Assembly (NCBI GenBank): GCA_001725945.1
Contig: LRMT01000205.1
Coordinates: forward strand, 1-64,000
Direction: 5' to 3'
DNA from: Cupriavidus sp. UYMMa02A
GTDB lineage: Bacteria > Pseudomonadota > Gammaproteobacteria > Burkholderiales > Burkholderiaceae
Length of the DNA: 64,000 bases
The notes under the pieces are model-generated. The model had not been told where the DNA came from, made no database searches, and saw nothing but the letters and a program-made list of their open reading frames with translations. The position numbers and the translations under genes were made by a program. Shown one piece after another: positions 26,825-35,219 of this stretch (position 1 is its first letter; each line of letters begins with the position of its first letter).

Positions 26825-27944
26825 ATAAACCAGAGGACTTCAAGCTTTCTCCCCAGGAGCATGCTGCCCAGTTCGAAAGGATTCGAAGCGATGCGTTTCT
26901 TGGGCTTACGCCTGAGACGCAGCCAAGGGCCATTTTCACCGGCGGGCAGCCAGGGTCCGGCAAGGCCATGATCGCGGCCCAGGCGATGAAGGAGCTGGGC
27001 CATAACGCTGTCCGTGTCGACGCAGATGAACTCAGGCCGTACCACAAGGACTATCTTCGCTTGCAACGCGAGGGCGTCAAGAATGCATCAGACCTGGTGC
27101 ATGCCGATGCTGGCCAGTGGGCTGTTTCGTTGACCAATGCGGCGATGGAGCAGAAGTTCAATTTGGTCATCGATGGCACGATGCGTGATCCGAATGCGAT
27201 TACGGCCGTGGCGAACCGGCTGCGTCAGTCCGGCTACCAGGTCGAAGGTCGTGTAATGGCCGTCAACGAGCTGGTCAGCACCATGCACGTTCACAAGCGC
27301 TACGAGGCGCAGATGATGTCGCAGGGAGTTGGACGTTTCTCGACCAAGGACCAGCATGATCGCGCATCGTCGGACTGGCCAGCAGCCTCGAAATGCTCGA
27401 AAAGAACAAGGCGCTCGATCGCCTGACCCTATTCAATCGTGATGGTGCCGCGATCTATCGCAACGAGCTTACCGGTAAGCGATGGCGCGATGTGCCTGCG
27501 GCACGCCAGGCACTCGATATTGAGCGCGCGCGAAATGACTGCAGACGAAAAGCAAGAGCTTGCAAAAGGCTGGGGGGCAATCATCAAGCAGATGACCACG
27601 CGCGGGGCTGAGCAACCGAGATCGGCAGCGTGACAAAGCTGGCCACCGACGAGATTCGGAAGTCTGCAACGCATGGGAAGGGCCGCGGATACGAAAAGCT
27701 TTTCACCACAGCTGAGCAGATGCGAAAGCAGCCAGCATTGGTAGGCAAGTTTGCATCGCTTGTGGCGACCCAGCAGGGCGAGCGGCGGCAGCAGCTGGAA
27801 GGCGTGCAGAAGGCCATCTCGCAGATGAACAACCGGCTTATCGCGCAAAAGCAGGCTGCAATGCTCGAACAGAAGTCTGCTACGAAACCGAAGTCAGTCG
27901 GAATCCCTGCGCCGAAACGACAGAACAAGGATGTCGAACGCTGA
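26821..27944 (+). CDS. zeta-family toxin kinase, two frameshifts, unusual P-loop
   Basis: About 374 residues over frameshifts near 27362 and 27535. Residues 1-200 follow the zeta toxin plan: a lead helix (SPQEHAAQFERIRSDAFL), the P-loop GGQPGSGKAM, the DADELRPYHKDY substrate segment, and the LVIDGTMRDPNAI strand with its aspartate. Zeta toxins phosphorylate UDP-N-acetylglucosamine and block wall synthesis. The P-loop has Ala where Ser or Thr normally follows the lysine, which may weaken Mg-ATP binding. A long helical C-terminal extension (from about 27430 on) is rich in Gln/Lys. The gene is directly upstream of the replication region. Confidence 0.8.
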
Positions 27945-27949
27945 AGCAA

Positions 27950-28021
27950 TTGCTACAGGGGTTCGCAACAGGTAGAATCGTTTGATAGTGTTTTGATTTA
28001 TCAGAATACGCCTTTTTGATT
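27950..28021 (+). promoter_or_regulatory. trfA promoter with CAGG repeats and two dyad operators
   Basis: TTGCTA (27950-27955), 17 bases, TAGAAT (27973-27978) form the promoter; its spacer has the CAGGGGT...ACAGG repeat shared with three other promoters (30058, 32963, 56344). Two copies of the ATCAAAA-type dyad follow at 27977-27998 (weak) and 28000-28021 (ATCAGAA...TTTTGATT), 23 bases apart. So trfA appears to be under two different repressors. Confidence 0.7.
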
Positions 28022-28059
28022 TGCCACCCGGCACGTTGCCGCTGCAGAAGGACGGAACG

Positions 28060-28898
28060 ATGGCTCGAAGCAACACAGCCCAACAGGATGCAGGAGAACT
28101 AGTCAACGCCGTGCGCAAGCGCGCGATGCTGACGCAGCACGGCCTGGATCCGGAAGGCTCGATGCAAATGCAGCTCTGGCCGGATTCGGTGCGAGCCCTA
28201 CCGAATGACCATGCTCGCTCGGCCATCTTCACTACTCGCAACAAGGCGCAACCGCGGGAAGCCTTCAGCAGATGCCAGTGTTTCACTTGAACAACGAGGT
28301 GAAAATCACATACACCGGGATCGAATTGCGCGCCGAAGACGATGAGCTGGTTTGGCTCCAGGTCCTCGAATACGCCAAGCACTACCCGCTCGGCGTGACC
28401 GTCGAATTCACGCTGTATCAGCTATGCAAAGACCTTGGCTGGTCCATCAATGGCACGTACTACAAGAAGGCGGAACGTTGCCTCGATCGTCTGAAGGCTA
28501 GCAACCTGAAGTTCGAGTCTCCGAGGGTCGGGAAGCTGCAGGCGATGTCCTTTCTCCGTGGTTATCGCATGGTCAACAAGGGCACTCGGCACGCAAAATG
28601 CCAGGTCGAGCTGGATCCGGAAATGATCTTCTTCTTCCTCGGCAATCACTTCACGCAAGTTGTATGGGAGAAGTACCGTTCGCTCACGCCGGTGGCAAGA
28701 AGGTTGTTCGACTACATTGGATCCCATCGAGCGCCCTACCCGTTGCCGCTAGAGAAATTTCACATGATGTGCGGATCCTTGTGCGGCCAGGCAAAGCGCT
28801 GGAAGGAAATGGTCGGCAAAGCCTGTACGGAATTGAATGAAGCGCAGCTGGTGCAGTTTGCGTGGGTCGCGGAAGGGAAAGTCTGTTGCAACCGCTAA
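28060..28898 (+). CDS. trfA: TrfA-type plasmid replication initiator, one frameshift
   Basis: About 279 residues after bridging a frameshift near 28270. The chosen start is MARSNTAQQD with GGAACG just upstream. It keeps the TrfA family phrases: LWPDSVRALPNDHARSAIFT, NKAQPREAF, then FHLNNEVKITYTGIELRA, LVWLQVLEYAKH, LCKDLGWSINGTYYKKAE, WEKYRSLTPVARRLFDYI and a Leu/His/Arg DNA-binding end. TrfA binds the 17-bp iterons of oriV, opens the origin and loads host helicase. The iterons lie immediately downstream (29055-29374). The gene is under a dual-operator promoter. Confidence 0.93.
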
Positions 28899-28910
28899 GA
28901 GCAGGATTAC

Positions 28911-28940
28911 TGATAAATGAGGGGCGATGCCCCTCATTTT
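28911..28940 (+). terminator. trfA terminator that also contains an iteron
   Basis: GAGGGGC-GAT-GCCCCTC followed by eight T is a strong terminator 20 bases after trfA. Its left arm is part of TGATAAATGAGGGGCGA (28911-28927), one mismatch from the iteron consensus, so initiator binding and termination may share this site. A full paired-hairpin repeat follows at 28969-29003. Confidence 0.75.
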
Positions 28941-29054
28941 TTTTGTGCGCGACCTCGTGGCGAGTTCAGCGGCGGGAGCCGCATCGAGGGGGAACCCCTC
29001 GCCGTTGCACGCGGTGCCGCAGCGTGCGGCAGCACGCGGACGAGTCCCTAGTGC

Positions 29055-29374
29055 TGACAATGAGGGGCGCCAGTCGGGTCTGCGGGAGGGATTTGGGCAG
29101 GAAAGCCCCTCGGTACCTGACACTTCAGGGGCGGATGTTGACACTTCAGGTGCTATAGCAGGTTTGAATTTGCTGACACATGAGGGGCGAAGTGTCAGGT
29201 CCAGCTGGTTATCCACAGAAACCATGTCATCTAGCCACACTTTATGACCCTTTCTGGCCTCGAATACCGACACTTGAGGGGCAAAATTGCCCTCTACGGG
29301 ACCTCAGTTATTGACAAATGGTGTGCGCAGCACCTAACAAATGAAGGGCGGCCCTATTGACAGATGGAGTGCGG
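29055..29374. other. oriV: oriV: eight 17-bp TrfA iterons and a DnaA box
   Basis: Iterons of the type TGACAnnTGAGGGGC start at 29055, 29118, 29139, 29174, 29268, 29312, 29335 and 29358 (the last three degenerate), plus a half site in reverse at about 29190. The spacing of 21-35 bases is near two or three helical turns. A perfect DnaA box TTATCCACA lies at 29209-29217. An AT-rich segment follows (29380-29455, with TTTTTCTACG and three AACCTTCT/TTAACC repeats), the likely opening region. The layout (iterons, DnaA box, AT-rich region, G-rich region) matches IncP-type oriV. Confidence 0.88.
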
Positions 29375-30057
29375 CACGCATGAAATTTTTCTACGAAAAT
29401 CAAAGGCTTAGGTCGTCTTTCCACAGCCTCCTAACCTTCTCTTTAACCTTCTATTAACCCGCGCTATCGGCGCGCGCCGAAGGGGGGATACCCCCCCTTC
29501 TCGACCCCCACCCCGCCGCGCTACGCGCGTCTCCCCATCCCCCCCAGGGCTTCGCCCTCTGGCCTACGGCCATTCACCCATGTCGTGGCCCCTTCGGGGG
29601 CAGAGATACGAAGGGGTGGTCCGCTAACGTCAGAGAGTTGCGCAGTCTAAGCGGCGCCTAGCGCCTACGTCGCTAGGCCCTCGCGCTACGCGCGACCTAC
29701 GGGCGCTAAGACCCGGATAAATCGGAAGAGAGCGCGGCTACGCCGCACCCTCTTCCTCAACCGGCGCGTGTGCGCGCCTTGAGCATGGAACCGTCAACGC
29801 ATACGAGTTGCATCAGCTCAGCTTGCAGGAAAGGGGGGTGTGCAGGTGCCGATTTGTGCCCTGAGACTGGAATAGAAGCCTTCTGTAAGGCGATTGGCCG
29901 GATGGATAGGGCTTGCGCTGTCCAAGGCACAAAATTCGCTATAGGCCTCCTGATGCCCGGGGGATCGGGCCTTGTCCCGAGTGGGTCTGGTGGCGTGGCA
30001 AGGACGCGACAGCAATACCGACAGTTGAGGGGCAGGTGCGCGAGAGTGCCTTTATTC
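29375..30057. other. GC-rich non-coding flank of oriV
   Basis: After the AT-rich stretch to 29460 the sequence becomes GC-rich with several short hairpins, e.g. GAAGAGAGCGCGG...CCGCACCCTCTTC at about 29725-29757, and G/C runs at 29480-29520. An isolated iteron CGACAGTTGAGGGGCAG lies at 30019-30035. The reading frame at 29770-30171 has no ribosome site and a poor composition, so I call no gene. Confidence 0.5.
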
Positions 30058-30086
30058 TTGTTACAGGGGTATCAAACAGGTATAAT
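30058..30086 (+). promoter_or_regulatory. ssb-korA-parA-parB promoter with CAGG repeats
   Basis: TTGTTA (30058-30063), 17 bases, TATAAT (30081-30086). The spacer is bounded by CAGGGGT and ACAGG, the same arrangement as at trfA, 32963 and 56344. As this operon encodes KorA and KorB homologues, one of them is the likely binder (inference). A ~190-base leader separates it from ssb. Confidence 0.75.
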
Positions 30087-30279
30087 CTGCGCATGCCGTC
30101 GTCGTTATGCCGGCATGGCCGACGCCTGTAGCGGGAACTACGGGACGTCGAATCAGCTAATTGGGAGTTAGCAATAGGGACGCAATGCGCTTCCTTCGTC
30201 CGGGCCTCTTTCCGGGGTGTCCAAAGCGATGTGACCAAGTGCCGTCTCTGTTTTCATCACTTAGGCAAAGGATGACCAC

Positions 30280-30669
30280 ATGAGCGCAGTTCAACCGCAT
30301 ATCAACACATTCGTCGGCCGCATGTCCGCTGCACCGATGCAGCGTCAGCATGGCAGCACGGCCGTCACCAAATTCACGCTCATTCGCAATGAGTACGCCG
30401 GAAAGGAGCGGGCTCCGCGGAAGGTGTCGCTACCGTTCACAGCGTTTGGCGCGCAAGCCGAGGCGATTGCCCGCAACTTCGCGAAGGGCGATCAAATGAT
30501 CTGCTTTTATCGCATCGAGAACAACGACTACGAGAAGGCCGACGAGATGATCTACGGCTTCAACTTCATCGTTGACAGCTTTGAGTTCGGTGCGCCTGGT
30601 GAAGACACGCGCAGCTATCTCGCACAGCGAGCCGCCCAGGCGCATAAGCCCCCACCCTACCCCGGCTGA
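30280..30669 (+). CDS. ssb: single-stranded DNA-binding protein
   Basis: 129 residues, MSAVQPHINTFVGRMSAAP... with an OB-fold pattern (TAVTKFTLIRNEYAG, RKVSLPFTAFGAQAEAIARNFAKGDQMICFYRIENNDY, then MIYGFNFIVDSFEFG) like the short plasmid Ssb of IncP plasmids; the acidic tail of chromosomal SSB is missing. It would coat single strands during replication or transfer. First gene of the korA operon, as ssb is linked to trfA control in IncP plasmids. Confidence 0.85.
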   Translation: MSAVQPHINTFVGRMSAAPMQRQHGSTAVTKFTLIRNEYAGKERAPRKVSLPFTAFGAQAEAIARNFAKGDQMICFYRIENNDYEKADEMIYGFNFIVDSFEFGAPGEDTRSYLAQRAAQAHKPPPYPG

Positions 30670-30692
30670 TCGACGTTCCCGTGTCGATCAGC
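30665..30692 (+). promoter_or_regulatory. intercistronic hairpin between ssb and korA
   Basis: GCTGATCGAC, an 8-base loop, GTCGATCAGC: a perfect 10-bp stem spanning the ssb stop codon, 15 bases before the korA start. There is no T-run; it may stabilise mRNA or reduce read-through. Confidence 0.5.
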
Positions 30693-30706
30693 TGAAGGAC
30701 TCGAAC

Positions 30707-31039
30707 ATGAAGAGACAGCTAACCCCGGAAGAGTTCAAGGCGCTCAGGCCTCATCTGACACGGATGAAACCTCAGAACGTAGACGCCGCGTACCAGGTCC
30801 TTGTGACAGGCAAAACGCAGTTGGCCATGGCTAGGGAATTGGGCATTACGCAGCAATCTGTCTGTGATGCCGTCAATGCAGTGTGGCGCCATTTTCAGAC
30901 GTACTACGAGAAGAAAACGGGCTTCAAGATTCCTGCGGATTGGATCAAGGTCAGCGCTGTATTGCCGCCTGAAATGGCTGAGGTTGTGACTCAGATGGAA
31001 AGGTCGGCCCGGGAAAAACTGATGAAGGAACAACGATGA
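30707..31039 (+). CDS. korA: KorA/TrfB-type transcriptional repressor
   Basis: 110 residues, MKRQLTPEEFKALRPHLTRM. It aligns by eye with IncP KorA/TrfB over the helix-turn-helix (VLVTGKTQLAMARELGITQQSVCDAVNAVW) and the short dimerisation part (IKVSAVLPPEMAEVV). In IncP plasmids KorA represses trfA, its own operon and transfer genes. The stop overlaps the parA start by 4 bases. Its target here is most likely one of the two repeated promoter motifs in this window. Confidence 0.9.
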   Translation: MKRQLTPEEFKALRPHLTRMKPQNVDAAYQVLVTGKTQLAMARELGITQQSVCDAVNAVWRHFQTYYEKKTGFKIPADWIKVSAVLPPEMAEVVTQMERSAREKLMKEQR

Positions 31040-31828
31040 AGACCATTGCTGTCACGAACCAGAAGGGCGGGGTGGGCAAGACCACCCGTGGTGTCGCAAC
31101 TGAGCTTTTACCTATCTCTTGCGCTGAACAAGCGAGTTGCTGTGCTCGATGCCGATGAGCAGGGTAACAGCAGTTACACGCTCCGCAACTACGCGGTGGA
31201 CGGCAACTACGCGCACTCGTTCTTTGGCACGCAGCCGATCACTGTCAAGGGCGAGGGATTGCTGGTGCCATTCGTTTCAAATGAGACGGAGATGCGCAAG
31301 GTCGAGAAGATGGACGACCAGCTCCAGGTCGATGCAAACAAGAAAGTAGTGCTTCCCGCGCTCGTTCAAAACTTGCAGAACCGGCTTACTGACATATCGG
31401 GGGCATTCGACTGGTGTGTGATCGACACACCGGGGTCGAACAGCAAGGTGCCCAACGCGGTGCTAATTGCAGCCGACTACGTTCTGGTTCCGACGATCGT
31501 GGACGCGTTCGCGCTGCCGGTGGTCAACAAGGTGTTGACCCGTGTGTGGTCTGTGAAGAAGCACCTGAATCCCAAGCTTGAGCTCATTGGCGTTCTTCCG
31601 AACCAGTTCAAGGCCAATGACAAAGAGATGGTCAAGCATCTGCGGATGCTCCTCACCATGCACAAGGATCACGTTCTGCCCACGCGTATCAGCCATCGTT
31701 CGTCTATGCCGCTCGCAGCAGACAACGGGGTACCCATCTGGAAGGTGCCGCAGACAGCGGCCCGCGAAGCAACCAAAGAAGTGCGTGCAGCCTTCGAGCT
31801 CATCGGCACCAAAGTAGGAGGATTTTGA
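31036..31828 (+). CDS. parA: ParA/IncC partition ATPase, one frameshift in the P-loop
   Basis: About 264 residues starting MKTIAVTNQKGGVGKTT, the deviant Walker A of ParA; a 2-base loss right behind it (near 31085) shifts the frame to VVSQLSFYLSLALNKRVAVLDADEQGNSSY. Later motifs are intact: the WCVIDTPGSNSKVPN Walker B region and LIGVLPNQF. ParA forms a dynamic ATP-dependent surface on the nucleoid and moves plasmids with ParB. Its place between korA and parB matches korA-incC-korB of IncP plasmids. Confidence 0.92.
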
Positions 31829-31830
31829 AC

Positions 31831-32911
31831 ATGGATTTGACGACTCTTGATGCCCTTGGTGGCTTGGTCGGCGAGCCGAGCGAAAACAATGGCCTGCCGC
31901 GTGCTTGGCCCATCTCGAAGATCATCCCCGGCGACAATCCTCGAACCAAATTCGATTCCGATTACCTTGCCCGGCTCAGCAAGTCCATCGAACGGCGCGG
32001 CGTGAAGTCACCCATTCGTTGAAGCCTGCAACGGCCGAAGAAGTCCAGGCATATTTCACTGCAGCTGGCCTGCCGCTGCCAGACTCGCTCGAGGACTTTG
32101 GCAAGATCAATCATGGGGAATGCCGCTGGCGAGCATCCGTGATGGCTCAGCGCGAGACCATTCCTGCCTTCATCGACGAAGAGCACGATGGCATCGACGC
32201 CCTGACGGAGAACATTCAACGCAAGGACCTCGATCCGCTTGATATCGCCACAAGGATTCAACGCTACGTCGATGACGGTATGAGCAAGTCGGCCATTGCC
32301 GCCGAGCTGGGCTACTCACCGAGCTACGTGTCGAATCACCTCAAGCTGCTGAGCCTGCCGCACCCGTCGCCGCGCTGGTACGTGAGGGCAAGAGTACCGA
32401 CGTGACGGCCCTTCTCTCGCTGGCCAGTGCGTACACAGACTACCCGGAAGCAATTACAGAGTTCTGTGACAAGGTCGAGGATTTCACGCAGCGCCAGGTC
32501 CGTGAACTCATCGCCAACCTGAAGACACCACAGACAGAGGCGCCGATCGAGCACGCCAACGGCGCAGAGGCATTGGCGCAACCAGCGCCGAGCGTTCAAC
32601 CTCAACTGGATCCGGTGCATCAGGAGGCTCCATCTGTCCAGCCATTGTCTGAAGGCAGCAGTGCTTCCGCCGGCGGGGACAACGATGACAACCAGAAGCC
32701 CGAAAGCAACGATGGCGCGAGCAAGGTCCCGCAAGAGCGCCGGAGCCGAGTCACGGGCATCGAGGTTCGGCACGACGAGCGCCCTGCCCGCCTTCTGCTG
32801 AAGGTTCCCACCAGCCCTGGTCTGGCGTGGATCAAGTATGAAGATGATGGCCATGAAACGGAGATCACCGCAGACACCATTCAGCAAGTCGTGTCTGTAG
32901 CCGTTGAGTAA
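31831..32911 (+). CDS. parB: ParB/KorB partition and repressor protein, two frameshifts
   Basis: About 360 residues, TAGGAGG 8 bases before the ATG. Frameshifts near 32020 and 32375. The N-terminal ParB domain (WPISKIIPGDNPRTKFD, then HGECRWRASVMAQ and TENIQRKDLDPLDIA) is followed by a helix-turn-helix (SKSAIAAELGYSPSYVSNHLKLL), a KorB-type operator-binding region with an acidic, Pro/Ser-rich linker, and a C-terminal SH3-like dimer domain (RPARLLLKVPTSPGLAWIKYED). That end is typical of KorB, which both partitions and represses at a distance. The ACTTTCGTCAACGAAAGT palindromes are candidate sites. Confidence 0.92.
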
Positions 32912-32923
32912 GTAAGGCAAACA

Positions 32924-32948
32924 TGCCCGCAGTCTGCGGGCAATTTTT
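32924..32948 (+). terminator. terminator of the korA-parB operon
   Basis: TGCCCGC-AGTCT-GCGGGCA followed by ATTTTT, 12 bases after the parB stop. Confidence 0.85.
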
Positions 32949-32962
32949 CGCCTTACAAATCC

Positions 32963-32991
32963 TTGTAACAGGTGATATAAACAGGTATAAT
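32963..32991 (+). promoter_or_regulatory. CAGG-type promoter of the small membrane-protein operon
   Basis: TTGTAA, 17 bases, TATAAT. Spacer CAGGTG...AACAGG, third member of the promoter family also at 27950, 30058 and 56344. Starts 37 bases upstream of the ATG at 33028. Confidence 0.75.
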
Positions 32992-33027
32992 GAGGGTGTA
33001 AAAGTGTCACATCTGAGGAGGGTCAAA

Positions 33028-33305
33028 ATGCGTGATCGAGCCAAGGTGTTTGCGATGCGCGGTGCAAAGAAGTTGCTGCTCGTGGCCATGTTGTGGCTTC
33101 GGCCGGTGGTCCGGCTTCCGCTCGGCCTGGTGGCCTACGCCTCGCTCGCCGTGTTCGCGGTTACCCTCTTCATCCCCGGCGCGACGGATCTGCACGGCCG
33201 GGTGCTGATGGTCACAGCGGCGTAGGTGCGACGTTCCTGATGTGGCTGTATGACTCGGTGCTGTCGATGCTTGCCGAAGATGAGACGATGCTTGTCGGGT
33301 TGTAA
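33028..33305 (+). CDS. small two-helix membrane protein, one frameshift
   Basis: GAGGAGGG 6 bases before the ATG. MRDRAKVFAMRGAKK, a basic start, then a helix VAYASLAVFAVTLFI, and after a frameshift near 33222 a second hydrophobic end (VGATFLMWLYDSVLSML). About 93 residues. Its position right after korB under a Kor-type promoter resembles the small Kle membrane proteins of IncP plasmids, but identity is not shown. Confidence 0.6.
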
Positions 33306-33307
33306 TC

Positions 33308-33604
33308 GTGACCAACCAGGGACTGAGCGAGCGCGCAAAGAATCGCCTCAAAATTGCAGCAGGTTTTCTGCGCCGGCGCGGCATTGGCTTTCCGAAGGAA
33401 GGCAATTTCTACGGTGCTGTCTTGCAGTCGCTCGAGGCGCAACCTGACAAGGGCGAGTTGAAGACGCTGGTTGATTGGGTAGAGGCCTATGACAAGGTTC
33501 GTCCGTCGACAGTGAACCTCAGAAGAATGGCAAGAAACGATGAGTGCTTACAAATCGATGCAACGCGGGACGGAAACACCCAAGGATCTGTGGTCAGAGC
33601 TTAA
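33308..33604 (+). CDS. hypothetical protein
   Basis: 98 residues, MTNQGLSERAKNRLKIAAGFLRRRGIGFPKEG... Basic N-terminal half, helical. It follows the membrane protein by 2 bases. The end overlaps the next gene by 65 bases, so the true end may be a few bases past 33540 if a base is missing there. No family recognised. Confidence 0.5.
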   Translation: MTNQGLSERAKNRLKIAAGFLRRRGIGFPKEGNFYGAVLQSLEAQPDKGELKTLVDWVEAYDKVRPSTVNLRRMARNDECLQIDATRDGNTQGSVVRA

Positions 33605-33950
33605 GGCCGCGGCATGCCGCTACGCTGCAATGAGTCCTGCGGATTTTCATGACCAGATGTTGGTCGTTTCGTCGACCCAGTTGCGGAATCTCGGATTTAT
33701 CAGCTGCGGCACGTGGGCACGCGTACCAGCTGGCGGTTCCGTCCAGGTACATCGCGATGGTGAGAATCAGTTTCGAGCAACGGTCCTGCCGCCGTGGCAA
33801 GCTGCTGTGCAGCCTATCGTTCGCCCCACTTCGCGGGCAAGGTCACGGCTGCGAAGGACATTCCTCGCTGCCTGGATCGGTGCGATCGGAGGCATGGTCA
33901 TTGGAGCGATGGCGACAGCGGGCCGGGAACCGTTGCAACCGCGGCAGTGA
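33540..33950 (+). CDS. hypothetical protein with C-terminal membrane helix
   Basis: 136 residues from ATG 33540 (MSAYKSMQRGTETPKDLW). The N-terminal part is helical; a strand-rich middle (ISCGTWARVPAGGSVQVH) leads to a basic stretch (SRARSRLRR) and a single membrane helix (FLAAWIGAIGGMVIGAMA), so it is probably tail-anchored in the inner membrane. Last gene before a bidirectional terminator. Confidence 0.55.
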   Translation: MSAYKSMQRGTETPKDLWSELKAAACRYAAMSPADFHDQMLVVSSTQLRNLGFISCGTWARVPAGGSVQVHRDGENQFRATVLPPWQAAVQPIVRPTSRARSRLRRTFLAAWIGAIGGMVIGAMATAGREPLQPRQ

Positions 33951-34040
33951 GGGACCGGCAATGCTCTGTAGCGTACGACGCTGATTGCCCAACCTCTCCA
34001 CAGAAGACTCCGAGCATGAGCCACCGGATTCACAAGGAAT

Positions 34041-34070
34041 AAAAGCCCGCACTCGGCGGGCTTTTATTTT
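34041..34070. terminator. bidirectional terminator
   Basis: AAAAGCCCGC-ACTC-GGCGGGCTTTT with A-run and T-run on either side. It serves the plus-strand operon ending at 33950 and the minus-strand SprT-like gene, whose stop lies inside it. Confidence 0.85.
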
Positions 34071-34805
34071 GCCTGCCCTTCTTCTGTTGGCAGGTACTGG
34101 CCTCCACACTCCAGACACCCTAGGCCGAGCCCAGGCTTGCCCCACACGTTGAGTTCGCATGTAGCGCAGGTGTACTTCGTCCGGTTGCTGGTGTTCTTGG
34201 GCTGCTCGTCCTGGTCCGCTACCTCAAGGTCTGGTACCGAGAATGCGCCGAGCTCGACCAGCGCAGCGGCAGCCGGATCCCCTTCAAGGTCTTCGGGTGT
34301 TGCGACCTGGTCGGGTTGTATCGGGTGCCGATCCATCCATGAGATTCGGAACTCGGTTTGCAAGAGCGCCTCGCACTCTTCAAGAAACCTGCCGCCGGGG
34401 GTGGGATAGCACAGCACCTTGTCCCCTACTTCTGCCCCACCAGGCTTTCCCGTGGAGCTTGGCATCAAGCCAAGCGATTTGAGCTTCTCCGAGAACTCCT
34501 TGTTGCAGTACCGGCCGCGGCCCGGCTTGCCATGATGGAGTTGCCAGATGTGGACCATTTCCTTGACGAGCGTCTGGAGAATCTCGATCAAAGGGATCGT
34601 CGCAAAGTAAGCCGGATTCATCGCGATCTCGTCCGTCGTCGAACATTGGCATTGACGAAGCGACTCGCGGAGAAATATCCATACGATCGCTTATCACGCT
34701 GCAGGGTTATCAAGCATGCAGGCAGTGATTCATCGAACAGGCGACGATTGAAGAAATCGTAAGCGCTCTGCAGTTCCGAATACGCTTCAGCTGTAGCGTT
34801 GCCAT
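34064..34805 (-). CDS. SprT-like protein with altered HExxH, one frameshift
   Basis: About 245 residues with a frameshift near 34640. The first part (YSELQSAYDFFNRRLFDESL, then RDKRSYGYFSASRF) and MNPAYFATIPLIEILQTLV follow the SprT/Spartan fold. The metal motif that should read HEMVH is KEMVH here (AAG codon), followed by IWQLHHGKPGRGRYCNKEF, so the first zinc-binding histidine is missing. A Cys4 zinc-ribbon end is present (CATCEL...CLECGGQY). SprT-like proteases degrade DNA-protein crosslinks; this one may be inactive or the change an error. A dyad operator lies just upstream. Confidence 0.8.
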
Positions 34806-34807
34806 TT

Positions 34808-34829
34808 ATCAGAATCCCTTATTTTGATT
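34808..34829 (-). promoter_or_regulatory. dyad operator upstream of the SprT-like gene
   Basis: ATCAGAA-N8-TTTTGATT, the same variant as at trfA (28000-28021): the two share TTTATCAGAAT and TTTTGATT. It is a single copy here, adjacent to the start of the minus-strand gene. Confidence 0.6.
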
Positions 34830-34833
34830 GCCT

Positions 34834-35219
34834 GCGGCGGGAGCCGCTTTTCCCTTTCTCTGCCGGCCTGGAGGAACGCGGGAGCGTTCCATGTGTATTG
34901 CACAATCCAAAACTTTCGTCAACGAAAGTCGTGGATTGTGCAATACAGGACAGATCGCGCGGTCCGTAGGGCGTGGCTGCTGCAGAGGAAGGGCGCCGGT
35001 CAGCTTGCTGACTGGCGACGTGGTGGGGGGTATGTATTGTGCAATCCACAGAAATCGCGACGCGGCGAAGCGCCGTGAAGTGGCGCTTCGCGCGGGGCGG
35101 GGCGGGTCGTCGACTTTCGTCAACGAAATGAATCGAGGCGGTGGTTTCTAGGGCAGGATAGGGATTGTGCTACAATCCGGGCCACGTCCCGACGTGGGAC
35201 TTTCGTCAACGAAAGTGTT
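34834..35219. other. oriT: oriT-like region with nested palindromes
   Basis: Begins with a GCGGCGGGAGCCGC hairpin (34834-34847). A 52-bp palindrome at 34895-34946 has outer arms GTATTGCACAATCCA/TGGATTGTGCAATAC and an inner ACTTTCGT/ACGAAAGT. Parts recur: TATTGTGCAATCCAC (about 35034), ACTTTCGTCAACGAAA (35113-35128), GGATTGTGCTACAATCC (35162-35178) and ACTTTCGTCAACGAAAGT (35199-35216). The region lies directly in front of mobC and the relaxase, where oriT of MOBP systems is expected. The nick site cannot be named from sequence alone. Confidence 0.65.

Noticed and set aside
29055-29374. Reading the TGACA...GGGGC repeats as a CRISPR or a transposon end
   Set aside because: Seventeen-base TrfA iterons next to trfA with a DnaA box and an AT-rich region explain them fully.
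29770-30171. 133-codon frame in the oriV flank
   Set aside because: No ribosome site, Cys/Ser/Gly/Arg-rich without pattern, and it runs across an iteron and the ssb promoter.
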